From contig JAUPFT010000003.1 of assembly GCA_036936625.1 (NCBI GenBank), positions 41,264,662 to 41,328,661 on the forward strand: a stretch of DNA of 64,000 bases, given 5' to 3'. A model generated the notes under the pieces. That model worked only from the letters and a program-made list of their open reading frames with translations. It was not told where the DNA came from and made no database searches. Shown here piece after piece: positions 10,591 through 21,598 of this stretch (positions are counted from its first letter, which is position 1; the number at the start of each line of letters is the position of its first letter). The stretch is from Parnassius smintheus behrii (Eukaryota; Arthropoda; Insecta; Lepidoptera; Papilionidae). The position numbers and the translations under genes are program-made.

Positions 10591-10955
10591 ATAAAACTAT
10601 TTATACGGATTTTATTACGTTTAATTAACTTATTTTAACTTATTTGAATTTTTGCCTTATATCACCCGTAACGGGTGGGACTGAGATGTTTGACGCCATA
10701 ATGTCATAGTTAGCTCGGCTGCCTTCAGTTTTTGAATATTAATTTTTGGTCCGATCTATGCAGAATTAGCTTACATTATCTTGAAGTCTTGCAGTACGCT
10801 TGGGTTTGGATTTAACCTTCTCTAATGAAATTAGACATTGGGACGTCAAACATCTCATTCCCCCCGTGACCATGGGTGATGTAAAGCACTAGTAACGTCG
10901 GGAATTAAAAATAAGTTAAATAAACGCGAGGAAATCAATGTGTTCACGTAAATTT
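10591..10955. mobile_element. Degenerate Penelope-like termini in inverted arrangement
   Basis: The left part (about 10593-10822, minus sense) follows the Penelope-like terminal sequence of 25386-25640: 'acggattttattacg', 'gggactgagatg', 'ggtccgatctatgcag', 'gtcttgcagtacgcttggg'. The right part (about 10838-10955, plus sense) has 'gggacgtcaaacatctcatt', 'ccgtgaccatgggtg', 'aacgtcgggaattaaaaata' and 'aataaacgcgag'. The two parts point away from each other, the same inverted layout as the fresher copies at 25-30 kb and 55 kb, but older. I could not identify a target duplication. Confidence 0.65.
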
Positions 10956-11255
10956 AAGAAATCATCATGTCTTTTTTTAAGTTTGTCTACGCAGGACAAA
11001 TTTTTTTTCCGAATCGGTGGTAAAAGTACAAATGTCTTTCAATAAGTATTCTTGTAGTCCATATTGAATAAAAAATTATTCTTTCTATTCTGTTATTGAA
11101 GGGCAAAAAGAGTCAGTGTTATTATAGGCTTATAAGTGATTGTCACCTCTGTATTATAATATTCAATGGTCACCTCTGAGTTCTAATAGCATCACAGACC
11201 ACCCAGTACCTTAGAGATGACAATACATCTATAGATTTGTTAGTTCGAAGTAGAC

Positions 11256-11314
11256 TGCTAGTGTATTGACCGTGGTAACCACTTACCGTGGTTACCACGG
11301 TCAATACACTAGCA
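11256..11314. repeat. Perfect 27-bp inverted repeat with 5-nt loop
   Basis: Arms 11256-11282 and 11288-11314 are perfectly complementary (the left arm begins tgctagtgtattgaccgtgg) around the loop ttacc. It sits in a diverged repeat A context ('ggtggactgtatgttcg' follows at about 11320), where part of the repeat tail seems to have been copied in reverse. It may be a fold-back replication error rather than a functional hairpin. Confidence 0.85.
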
Positions 11315-11570
11315 CACTGGTGGACTGTATGTTCGTTTTTTCCACTTTAGTACGCAGGCCACACACTACTACCAAATCAAATACGACTTCACTTTTATTA
11401 TAACTAACAATAACATAGAATAAATAGATTAGAACATTGTAATAACAAGCAGCACTTGTTCATTTTACAGTTTTCGTGTCAATTAAGAAGATTATGATCG
11501 AGAAGCTAACGGTAGTATATGATTATTATATTTTAAATCCGTGTAGTGGTTTTGTAGGAATATCCACTTA

Positions 11571-11660
11571 CTCCATATCGTCCCGTAGGTGTCGTTAGTG
11601 GCGACAGAAAGGAACAAAACTGGATATGAGCAGCAGGGTCTTCCTAGTAACAACTAAAAT
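11571..11660 (+). repeat. Short RTE-related repeat
   Basis: 'atccacttactccatatcgt', 'cccgtaggtgtcgttagtgg' and 'cagggtcttcc' follow the start of the RTE element at 60.8 kb (read from its 5' end). Similar scraps lie near 1540, 6160, 32070 and 36110, which suggests a short repeat family related to the RTE 5' region. Confidence 0.55.
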
Positions 11661-11959
11661 ACCTAGTAAATAAATAAAACTATTGCAAATATTTCCCTTA
11701 TAAGGCAATCTGTGGAGACGTCAATGTTTAACAGTTGACTTTGATGGGAACTCGGGGCCATTTGTTTTAGTTGGTGCCTTATGTGCGAAATGTGGGGTGG
11801 TGTGTTTTACATCGCTACCCCGGCGAGGAGTCGAGTCTGTGCTACCGGCTTGTCGCTCATTTAGCACCACCTGGGTGACACCTGGGGTGGGCCTAGGGTT
11901 AGGTGGTCGAAGCCTACGGATGCCAGCGACTTATCCCCCGGTCATGTGGTGGTCATGTG

Positions 11960-12205
11960 GAAATAATGAATGAGGAAAGAGTGACAAAGAAAATGTATGT
12001 TGTCGAAGTGAATGGCAGAGTCGGGAAAGGACGTCAAATTAGCGATTTATTGAAAACGGGCCAAATTAGGAGTACCCTTACCGACGAGTATGTATGCGTA
12101 GGTATATAGTAGTAGGGATATGAAGCAGGCGAGAGAGCTTTGTCAGGATCGTCTGTAGTCTTTTCCTACCCCTCTGGGTGACAGGCGTGAGTGTTTATGC
12201 ATGTT
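11960..12205 (+). pseudogene. LINE ORF2 C-terminal remnant
   Basis: The frame from 11966 gives MNEERVTKKMYVVEVNGRVG, then QISDLLKTGQIRST, and after a frameshift a remnant resembling a CQDR-type ending near 12140-12180. Glycine/arginine-rich 'NGRVGKGR' followed by a D-rich segment is typical of the extreme C terminus of several insect LINE polyproteins. Broken by stops. The 200 bp upstream, GC-richer ('gctaccccggcgaggagtcg'), may belong to the same element. Confidence 0.5.
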
Positions 12206-12660
12206 ATTTATGTTGACTTTGATGGGCTGTAGGTATTTAATAAAACCCTTTAACTTTAGAACAAAATTCCCATATGTTTTTCACTCTGACAGAAACCGAA
12301 ACAGAAACTGAAACTTTTTTATTCAATATAGATGATAAATAATACTAATTGAAAGGCACTTTTTTACTTTACCACTGCTTGTGCAAAAAACCTCTGTCCT
12401 GAGAAGAACCAGAAAGAAACCCAGCCGGATTTTAAAAAAAATAGCTTACAATAATGTAGGATAAAACCGGAATAGATGCCCCAGATTTCGAAAGATTCTC
12501 ATTACTTTAATACCAAATATATTGGCGTAGATTATCCCTGTAATATAGTTAGTTTAATCATTTATACAACATGTAACAAAAACCCTGTGGTTCCCGTACG
12601 TTATCAAAATCAATATAAATACGTATAGAAATAACTTTTTTAGAAAACTCCACGATCAAT
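12206..12660. other. Unassigned AT-rich DNA
   Basis: I see no coding potential, RNA gene or known repeat here. Confidence 0.5.
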
Positions 12661-12664
12661 TTTT

Positions 12665-12830
12665 TAAATTTAATTTAAATAAATTTTTATTTGCAAATTG
12701 TATGTGATTTTATTACTTGTCCGGGGAGTAAAATGATTGTCCAAGACCTTGCTTTAACGATGCGCGCGTCAGTTAGGGATAATAAAACAACATAAAATTT
12801 GCAAATAAAATATTATTTTAATTAAATAAT
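12665..12830. repeat. Imperfect inverted repeat of about 50 bp arms
   Basis: 'tttttatttgcaaattgtat' near 12684 and 'aaaatttgcaaataaaat' near 12795 are reverse complements with few mismatches, and the AT-rich flanks keep pairing. The roughly 60-bp centre is GC-richer ('gatgcgcgcgtcag'). It could be a small fold-back element. Confidence 0.5.
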
Positions 12831-13369
12831 TTATAAAAAAACCTTTTTTTGGTGATAGCCTAAAATTTTACTTTTAATTGCTAATAATTACCAGTTTTTG
12901 ATAAATGTTTTCTTTAATTTTTTTAATTAAAGTAATGTTTAAACAATATAACAAAACATGGTCTACGCAACTGTGTCGGTAGAAATTTTTTGTACGGATA
13001 CTAAGTTCACAAAAATTATCAAATGTTTAAAGAAACAGGTTTTTGACGTTAAGTTAATAAAATGGATGGTGCTCTTTCATTTGAGGTATCTTTTACGTGG
13101 CTATGTCACAAATTATTAATGAGGACCTACAAACCAGGTTGAGCGATAAAATTTTTTAGACATTCTAATGAAATACCATTTTAATTTAAATATGATTGCT
13201 GCGATACCTAACATCAGCACGAGCCCGTCGTCTCACTTCCGCTGTAGTATCTTTCAACATCATCTCCAGCTTCATCGTTCCAAACGCTAAATTCATTATT
13301 TCTTTTAATACTTCTTTTGTGTTTTTTCTACAGTTTAGTGTAAACTAGTTCCTTGGCCGGTGCGCTCCT

Positions 13370-13597
13370 ACCTATTTTCATGTTAATAACCCAGGACAGG
13401 ATGTTTTCCCAAATTTAACTTAGTTTTGCTTTTAGTATCACTTTTTTCATTTGGAATCACAATTCGTCTGGATATTTCATTGACCCCCAATTATTTTTGT
13501 GAAGTTCATTGAAAGCTGACTGTAGCTGCTCTGTTGTCCAAGAGATTACTCGAGCTCGTACCTCCTCCTTTCTTTTATATTTCGTCGGCATGGCTCA
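13370..13597 (-). pseudogene. Tigger/pogo-type transposase N-terminal fragment
   Basis: From the ATG at about 13591 the minus strand reads MPTKYKRKEEVRARVISWTT, then a helix-rich stretch to a stop about 44 codons in. A little further on, KLNLGKHPVLG appears in frame-shifted sequence. The 'Y-K-R-K ... W-T' start and the 'LGKHPVLG' block are characteristic of the psq-type helix-turn-helix N terminus and following linker of Tigger/Jerky-like transposases. The rest is lost. Too short for a conventional gene call. Confidence 0.55.
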
Positions 13598-13599
13598 CC

Positions 13600-14334
13600 T
13601 ACAAATAGCAAAGTCGGCATAAATAAAAACACTAAATTGACATGCAAGTACCCACTCCACAAAATATTCAATTCGTAATGTAAAAACACTTTAAACTATA
13701 TGTAGACGCTAATAAATGCGTGTTGAAATACTTTGCCAGGGCTCTTACAGTATAGAGAGATAGAAGCCCCTAAGGGCATCTATCCTTTAAAAATTCAGAG
13801 CGACTATCCTTTTCGCTGGGAATAGTTGCCCCTTTGTATTTTACGTACAATATATGCATAAAATCTGTAATTAACTCCTAAATGTGTTGTCAATGAACCA
13901 ATGCATTAACGTTATAAAGTTATGGAGCAGTGAATAGTTACGTTTGAAATTATGAAGCGCTCGTCGCGTCCGCTGCAAATGTATTGACACAAAAGCCAAA
14001 AATGTCTGCCACGTACAACAGCGTGTGTGTCAATGAGGTGAGGGACGTATCCAGAGCGTATGTAGACAGCGCATTTGCTGTTTTGTTATGTGGAAGTTGG
14101 GTTTTTCGAAACGAGTTTTTAGTTTCGGTTTTACCCTATGTTTACAATTAACAACACACCCTTCACCCTGATAGCGATCACTAGGGACGTTATTTATATC
14201 GCATTGAAACGTACGAACTGTATCTATCTGAATCAGTATATACTCTGGCCTTTGTTAATCAAGAATTATTACATAGATTCCAATTGAACACACAAAAAAG
14301 TTTGAAGTTTGCGCGTTAACCGCTAAAAAGAACC
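13600..14334. other. Unassigned DNA
   Basis: No gene recognised. 'taagggcatctatcc' and 'gggaatagttgcccc' near 13770-13850 look like parts of a repeat end, but I could not find a partner. Confidence 0.4.
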
Positions 14335-15090
14335 CCTTTGTCGTATCCCCTCAGTTTCAAGGCACTCCCCTTGTTGCCTCAGCCAGTATCGGAATCCTCG
14401 GCGTCGACATATCGAGTGACGTGCAGTTTCGTGGTCACTTGGAAGGGAAGGCCAAATTGGCCTCTAAAAAGCTTGGCGTGCTCGGCAGAGCGGGACAGTA
14501 TTTCATGCCGGCACACCGCCTGCAACTTTACAAGGCGCAGGTACGGCCGCACATGGAATACTGTTCCCATCTCTGGGCTGGGTCTCCCCAGTACCAGCTC
14601 CTTCCACTTGACCGCATCCAGCGCAGAGCGGCTCGAATCGTCGACGACCGAGTGCTTTCCGATCGGCTCGATTCACTGGCGCTGCGAAGAGATGTTGCAT
14701 CTCTTTGCGTATTTTATCGCATCTATCACGGGGAGTGCTCTGAGGAATTGTTCAGATTAATCCCAGCCGCCAAATTTCGTGAACACACTACACGGCAAAC
14801 GTCCCGATACCATCCACACCATCTGGATGCTTGGCGGTCCACCACTGTACGTTTCACAAGGAGTTTTCTTCCACGTACAACCTCTCTGTGGAATAGTTTA
14901 CCACCGGCGATTTTTCCGGACCGATACGACCTGGGGACCTTCAAGAAAAGAGCTTACTCCTTTCTAAAGGGCCGGCAATGCACCCGCAATTCTCCTGGTG
15001 TTGCGGTTGATCATGGGCGGCGGTAGTCACTTACCATCAGGTGAGCCGCATGCTCGTTTGCCCCCTCTTCTATAAAAAAAAAAAAAAACA
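14335..15090 (+). mobile_element. CR1/Jockey-like LINE, 5'-truncated, with poly(A)
   Basis: Carries the last 201-plus codons of ORF2 (open from about 14338 to 15026): LGVDISSDVQFRGHLEGKAK, QVRPHMEYCSHLWAG and TTSLWNSLPPAIFPDRYDLG, typical of the region after the RT domain. Then come a short 3' UTR with 'cttaccatcaggtgagccgc' and an A run at about 15076-15088. It is nearly identical to the copy at 23697-24395, so the family was active recently. Only the 3' part was inserted, as is usual for target-primed reverse transcription. Confidence 0.85.
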
Positions 15091-15094
15091 CAAA

Positions 15095-16485
15095 AACAAC
15101 TCAAGAAAAAACCAGATGGTGGGAAGATAAAGTACCCTGATATCCTAGTACCTTAAATCAAGGCGAAGAAGAAAATTTATTCGAAACGTCGGGGAAGTTC
15201 AGATTCTGCAACATAATGCAGTAATGGCTGCAATTCTTGAAAATTTTCACATTACGCACACGGTCGTTACTTGGCGTAGAAAACTTTAATATATGTTTTT
15301 AATGTTTGACTCTGGTAGGGGCAAGTATTATTTACTTTATCTAAAAGTCAATTAAGAGAGAGCCCTTTAAGACAAAAAAGTAATATGCCTTTTGTATATT
15401 TTAGCTTTACTAGAAGAACATTAAAAATAGAAGAAAAAATTCGTTCCCTATTATTGCCAGAAAGTTAATTCTTAGCGTGTCGCTGTCATAATATGCAAGT
15501 TGTGTATGTATGTGGCACATGCGAGATAATTAATATGTATACCACAATTCTCTGCAATTGATTTCACTTGGTGCAAATTATTTTCTTGGCTTGGCCTTAC
15601 GGCATGATTCCTTAAGGTTCGTGCCGTTCCATGAGCTCTTTGTTATGAAACCGGTTAGTTTTATAGTAAACGCAGTGTGGGACGCCCTGCGGGATGTATG
15701 CTAGGGGTCGTTCATTCTTTACGTGATGTTTTAACCCACCCCCCTTCTCCCTGCCCCCTGGGTGGTACATGATGTGGTAGACTAAACCTTACCCAAAATC
15801 ACGTGAATTTTTTGGCACAAAGTATATTAAAAATTTCAAAATATTATTTATTAGTACAGGTAAAATCTAATTTAATTCTGGAAAATTAAGGACCACGATA
15901 AAATGTCCAGACAGACATTAAGATTGCAGGTTGTTATGACCGGCATAAAAATAATAAAGGAAAGGCGTAATCATATGATACACATATAGTTGTACTGGCA
16001 CATAAATATATTTAGTCAAGCAAGTCAGTTGTCGGTACTGTGCTTTGTTTAAAATCAACGTCGGTCTCATTAAGCCACTCGGCGTCGTCATTTTTGTGCA
16101 CTACGCAAAGAATCTCTCTCGATCAAGCCATCAATCGTCGCGTGAGGTTGCGTCAAGGACGAACATTGTGCGTCTCAGGATTATTAATGTTCGGATTATT
16201 AGGTTGCTAGTGACATGAATTTACATGTGCCTCAACATTTTTCTTTGTACAGAAGTAGAGTCCACACTATTGGCACGTCCTTCCCACAAGTTCCTGACCA
16301 TCTTTCTGCAGGCTAGGGCAATACAGGTCATGGGCAATTTGTCAAATCTCTTTTGCGTTGGGGTAATTCTAAGAGACCTACTCAGAAGAAATGTAGCAAA
16401 CTTCTTGGAATCATGCTCTTGAGGCTTCGGAATATATAGGTCACTAGACGACTGAAAAATCGGGTTAGGAGGAGGAGAAAGTGTC
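15095..16485. other. Unassigned DNA
   Basis: No gene. 'aggggtcgttcattctttac' near 15705 resembles termini of lepidopteran DNA-transposon derivatives, but no matching inverted end was found. Confidence 0.4.
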
Positions 16486-16494
16486 GGGTAAAGG

Positions 16495-16790
16495 AATCGT
16501 TGCCTGGCAACGGCGAGGTGGGATCACGCACCGATTTTGAGCTTAGAATTGATGCGTTCAAAGAAAAAATAAATACACGTGATATCTCACTTCATTTGCC
16601 TTTCGAAACCCCTCCCCCACGATTTGAGCCTCACGTGATTAATGGACGACCCTCGAGATGGAGCGAAGATCTACGCAAGGCGGATGACAGCAAATGGATG
16701 CGTGAAGCCGAAGATCGGGCTAAGTGGCGCGCCTTTGGAGAAACCTTTGTCCAACAGTGGGCTGCCGCAAACTGATGGTTATTATTAATA
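16495..16790 (+). pseudogene. RTE-like LINE C-terminal fragment
   Basis: The frame ending at 16775 closes with NGRPSRWSEDLRKADDSKWM and AKWRAFGETFVQQWAAAN. The GRPxxRWxDD...W...A.DR..W...E.FVQQW pattern is the extreme C terminus of RTE-like ORF2 proteins, as also at 57967-58317 in this window. The N-terminal part of the open stretch is not recognisable. Confidence 0.7.
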
Positions 16791-17477
16791 GATATTTACG
16801 CAAATTAATATACGCAAATTTCTGACCAATACGAGAACTTATACCTAAAAATAACACTTTTAATTTAAACTATTGTTTAAATATACAGTAAAGTAAAACT
16901 CAATGGAGGGCAGTCATTCAAACAAAAGTTTCTCAGATCAATTCAATTTCTGAGAAGGGTTCCGATTTCCACAGCTGTTCATACCCAAGGGTCGCAGTTG
17001 CCTTGAACACAAATAATTGATTTCACAGTTCATTTGCTAACGCGTTAAAGTACATTTCAATAAGTTGTTTAAGAGTTATATAACAAATAAGGGTAGGCCT
17101 AATCAATAGCCATTTCTAACCTACTATAATAAGGCTCATTTTGCTAATATAATTAGATTACTTTGTGTAACTCCGTTACCGTTATAGGTTATCGAAAGTC
17201 CACTGATGAACATAGGCCTGCCTCATAAATTGCCTCATAGGGGATATTTACCATAGTAATGCTACGTTCGGTGGTCGCGTTTACAATCGTAGTTTCTTTT
17301 TAGTTGTTATAAAGAAGACGGTGTTGCCATCTCCTGGTTTGAAACCTTATGTCGCCTTTTACGTCAACAACGAGGCGTTATATGGTCGCGGATATATCTT
17401 GCATTACCATTACGCGGTTAATTTTATGATATGTACATTATAAATAAATTGTCTTTGCTAATTCTACATTAATTATA
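16791..17477. other. Mostly unassigned, with an RTE 3' scrap
   Basis: 'gtccactgatgaacatagg' and 'cctgcctcataaat' at 17199-17250 match the minus-sense 3' end of RTE elements. Nothing else recognised. Confidence 0.45.
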
Positions 17478-18233
17478 ATTGCCGACATAAGTCGTGAGCA
17501 CACTTTTTATTGGTCGATACGACGTTGACCACGCTGACGTTCAACGTGATTGGTTCATCAGTCGATTCTCGTCGTCTATTGGTTTCGAACGTATCATTCG
17601 GCTTCCGTACACTTCAGAGCAATAATTTTAGTGATAACTTTTTAATTAGTTTATTTTCGTTAATTGTTTTTGTTACCTCGTCGGTAACTGTTGTTTGTGT
17701 ATTCCTTGTTATTAATTGATTTTGTTATTTCTTGTTTTTAATTATTTTTGTTGTTATAATTTGAGTGTTCGGATTTAGGTCTAAATATTCAGAGAAGGAA
17801 GAATTCGGTGTTAAATAGACAATCCCGACAAATGGTCTATTCAATGTTTAGTTTTATGATAAAATTAGGTATTGCGAAAAACATCATAGACGTATATAAA
17901 CGGACTATTGTCTCAGTAGCTACTGTACGGCACACCGCAACACCAGATTTTATGGAAGGCATATCACCTCTTCCTTCTTTTTAATAAAATAATCAATTCT
18001 AACCACCAGGTACACATTAAATACTTTATAGTAGATAATAAAATAACGGACACGAATATCTGCAACATTACTGTATCAAAGTAAAAGTTGATGTGTTCGA
18101 GTAAACATTTTCATAAAAGTCGGCGAAAATATTTAATTACGAATTGAAATAATAAAGGTAACCAATAATTTTGCCCGACAGTATATCTACCTCCCACCAC
18201 AGTTTATCTGTGCTCATGACTCGTGTCGGCAAC
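17478..18233 (+). mobile_element. 756-bp non-autonomous DNA transposon (copy 1)
   Basis: Terminal inverted repeats attgccgacataagtcgtga (left) and, read inward from the right end, gttgccgacacgagtcatga. TATA lies on both sides (17474-17477 and 18234-18237) as a target duplication, or TA inside TATA. A second copy in opposite orientation at 48881-49634 has the same ends, the same internal order and its own TATA flanks. No transposase frame inside. The TA/TATA target suggests mobilisation by a Tc1/mariner-type enzyme, but that is inference. Confidence 0.85.
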
Positions 18234-18239
18234 TATAAT

Positions 18240-19233
18240 TAATTTATTCGAGCAAATCAAAATAAGTCAACTTCAGAACATAGGCCTCTTTCACAGATTT
18301 CTTTACATGACAGGCATTTGTCACAGTTGCTACGCTAAGCAGACGAGTTAGTAACCACAGTTTATAAATATTTTTAGTTTTAATCTGATATTTTGTTGAA
18401 ATGCTGCTGCCCATGTCTTGTTTCATTTCCCTCTTGCGCTCTAGCGACACCTAGTGGATGATAGGGGGTAGTAAATACTCCTTCGCCGCCATTACACAGT
18501 GAAATCCCCACACAATAATAAAATTAATATTACCTTGTTTGAAGGACTTCCTTGCCTTTCACAAAGGTGTAGAATAATTCCGACAAGCCCTCCAATTTTG
18601 ATACTACGAACCACACACAACATGAGACGTTATTATGATCAACGTCTTACGCACAATAAAGAGACATTATCTAGGGTTCTAGGGGCTTACCGGAGTCCAT
18701 TACATTGTGTATACATTTCATTGTTAACTGAACATATATTTTATTGTTACTTAGTTCAGCAACAACGAGCCTGACCATTTTCAGCACCGAAAAAGTTATT
18801 TTAATCGTCATTTAATCAACCTGACAATAATGCACAAGATAAAACTTAACTTAGGTACCGTCCGGCACTGGTCCAATAGAAATCGTGCGCGCTTTGGAAT
18901 GAATTCACAATGATATCACTCTCGCATTCAAACAATAGGAAACATTTTTATTGTTCGGGAAGCTGCATCAAGGTAATGAAAATGTTTGTAGTGAAACGAA
19001 CTCGTACAACTTTCCAATTTGATTTTTGAAATTAAAATTTCTTTAAGTACGTTGGGCACTTTTGGATGGGGAAAAAGCACTGATCTCATGTGTCTCATGA
19101 CTGTCACGCTCAGACTCATATACTGGGTGATTTTTTCCACCGTCTGGAAAAAAAAATATGGTGAAACAGCTGAAAGGAATAGGAGTCTGTAGCACTGATA
19201 TTTTACATGTTTTTAATTATACTTTAGCATATT

Positions 19234-19237
<4 letters not shown>
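18240..19237. other. Unassigned AT-rich DNA
   Basis: Short open frames here lack any recognisable motif. No repeat assigned. Confidence 0.4.

Positions 19238-19303
<66 letters not shown>
19238..19303. repeat. (TA)n microsatellite
   Basis: About 33 uninterrupted TA dinucleotides. Probably length-polymorphic. Confidence 0.98.
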
Positions 19304-19305
<2 letters not shown>

Positions 19306-19922
19306 TAATATCAATAAATACTACTAATGGGGTAGGTATTATTTTAATTTCGATAATTTTTAATTGATTTATTTATTTTAGTACCGAAAGTTTATTTCAA
19401 ATTAATATTATTTATTCATAGATTTATGAGTTTTGTAAATTTTAATTGATTTAATGAGCAGCAGATGGTAGAACTTAACTGAACTAGAAAAATGTGAATT
19501 TATTAAACTAAGAAGGAAAATTTTTTCTTTGGTAACAAATTTTAAGATTTGTGAAGATTATGAAGTCTATTCTAATCTGCGAATTTGACATCAAAATAAA
19601 AAGTGGTTATCTTTTTTCCTGGTGTCAAATTTGCAGAATATCCACCTTTAAATACCCACTTTGCATGTGTTAACTGCAAAAATATTGAATAATTTTAGAA
19701 ACCAAAACATTAATTCTAAAAAAATTTAAAACATATTAATATTTTTGTAATTTCACTACTCAATAACTGTTATTATTAAACGGAAAATCATCAGAATTAA
19801 ACTGATTAAATGTCAACTCTCATATATTTTTAAAACTTACAATAAATTTGAAATATTTGCATTTTTCAACAATTCCAAAACAACAGTATTTACGAGTAAA
19901 ACAAGATGGAACAAGATGATTG
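19304..19922. other. Unassigned AT-rich DNA
   Basis: Very AT-rich, no gene or repeat recognised. It borders the coding remnant that leads into the 38-bp array. Confidence 0.4.
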
Positions 19923-19931
19923 CGTAATGGC

Positions 19932-20697
19932 AAGTGGGAGGCGGTTGTAGATCCTAAGAATATATTAACGTCATTGTTGCATATAAAGATCCTAAGAATA
20001 TATTAACGTCATTGTTGCATATAAAGATCCTAAGAATATATTAACGTCATTGTTGCATATAAAGATCCTAAGAATATATTAACGTCATTGTTGCATATAA
20101 AGATCCTAAGAATATATTAACGTCATTGTTGCATATAAAGATCCTAAGAATATATTAACGTCATTGTTGCATATAAAGATCCTAAGAATATATTAACGTC
20201 ATTGTTGCATATAAAGATCCTAAGAATATATTAACGTCATTGTTGCATATAAAGATCCTAAGAATATATTAACGTCATTGTTGCATATAAAGATCCTAAG
20301 AATATATTAACGTCATTGTTGCATATAAAGATCCTAAGAATATATTAACGTCATTGTTGCATATAAAGATCCTAAGAATATATTAACGTCATTGTTGCAT
20401 ATAAAGATCCTAAGAATATATTAACGTCATTGTTGCATATAAAGATCCTAAGAATATATTAACGTCATTGTTGCATATAAAGATCCTAAGAATATATTAA
20501 CGTCATTGTTGCATATAAAGATCCTAAGAATATATTAACGTCATTGTTGCATATAAAGATCCTAAGAATATATTAACGTCATTGTTGCATATAAAGATCC
20601 TAAGAATATATTAACGTCATTGTTGCATATAAAATTGGGCCTTATGAGACAATCTGTGCAAGATCTGGATCAAATTATGAAGCTCTTGAATATTTAA
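19932..20697 (+). pseudogene. Coding remnant interrupted by expansion of its own 38-bp segment
   Basis: Upstream codons 19932-19949 read KWEAVV. The first 38-bp unit continues that frame as DPKNILTSLLHIK. The last unit plus base 20634 keeps the same frame into LGLMRQSVQDLDQIMKLLNI and a stop at 20695-20697. Collapsing 18 units to one gives a continuous frame. The 'LHIKLGLM' phrase resembles a conserved block of an uncharacterised protein that I recall from repeat-rich arthropod genomes; I cannot name its function. The array itself cannot be translated through because 38 is not a multiple of 3. Confidence 0.6.
19950..20633 (+). repeat. Minisatellite, 18 copies of a 38-bp unit
   Basis: Units begin with gatcctaagaatatattaac at 19950 and every 38 bp up to 20596, total 684 bp. 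I saw no difference between units, so the array is very young or strongly homogenised. There are no spacers, so it is not a CRISPR. The unit is a piece of the surrounding coding remnant. Confidence 0.97.
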
Positions 20698-21054
20698 AAA
20701 AAATTATACTTTTTCTTAAAATTGCGAAAACTGTTCTGGTTTCTACAAAAGCAAACATTGATCAAAGACATTATTTTTCCCTATATCGGTAACGTAGAAG
20801 AAAACAAAATTTGAATTTCGGAAGTCATGCACAAAAATCGTGTCGACCGGTGTTGTAATCATTATTCTTCATATGAAACAGGGCGAAATAAATGAAAATT
20901 TTATTATTATATTTATACTTAGATAAAAATGATTTCTAATAAAGAATTATTCCTAAAAATATTTCTTAACATGTTTTGTACATGTTTTTAAAGCTATGAA
21001 GTTTTCACTTCTGACGTGCAGTCCTACGACTGACAGTAATTTATTTTGTTGTTA
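20698..21054. other. Unassigned AT-rich DNA
   Basis: No gene or repeat recognised between the coding remnant and the AAT-rich stretch in front of the first Dong-like LINE. Confidence 0.4.
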
Positions 21055-21598
21055 TAATAATAATATAATAATAATAATAAGCCTGATATTGTGTTGATGG
21101 ACCGGGCACAGTCAAGGATATTTTTGGTCGACATTACCATTCCGTATGACGAGAACCTCGTGAAAGCCGAAACGGATAAACGAACAAAATATCTGGACCT
21201 GGCTCACGAGGTGACCGACATGTGGGGTGGTATGCCGACCGAAATTATTCCTGTAGTCGTCTCTGTGAATGGGCTAATCCCAGTCAGCCTCTCGGGTCAT
21301 CTGAGGCGACTGGGACTCCGTGACGGACCGCTCCGGGCTCAAATGCAGAAGGCGGTGCTTCTCGATACCGTCCGCATCGTCCGCCGGTTTCTTTCCCTTT
21401 CCCCCTAACCCTCGGCCGTTTGGTCTCCCCTGCCGAGGGCTCCCATCTGGTTGGATCTTATTTATTTATGTAGTTTTTGTATTTATTTTATTTTATTGAT
21501 ATTTATGTATATTTATCTTTTTATTTTAATTTATAATTATATATTTATAGCACCCAACCAGGTGAGAAAATTATGTAGATACCCCTTAATAATAATAA
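21055..21598 (+). mobile_element. Dong/R4-like LINE, severely 5'-truncated (copy A)
   Basis: Preceded by an AAT/TAA-rich stretch (21055-21078). Codons 21076-21408 encode NKPDIVLMDRAQSRIFLVDI and DENLVKAETDKRTKYLDLAH, the restriction-like endonuclease region found downstream of RT in R2/R4/Dong LINEs: the PDI...D...K...Y arrangement of the PD-(D/E)XK-type nuclease. A GC-rich then AT-rich 3' UTR ends in 'agataccccttaataataat'. The next copy starts immediately. Confidence 0.8.

Noticed and set aside
19950..20633. CRISPR-like array
   Set aside because: Units are contiguous with no unique spacers and the context is a eukaryotic genome; it is a minisatellite.
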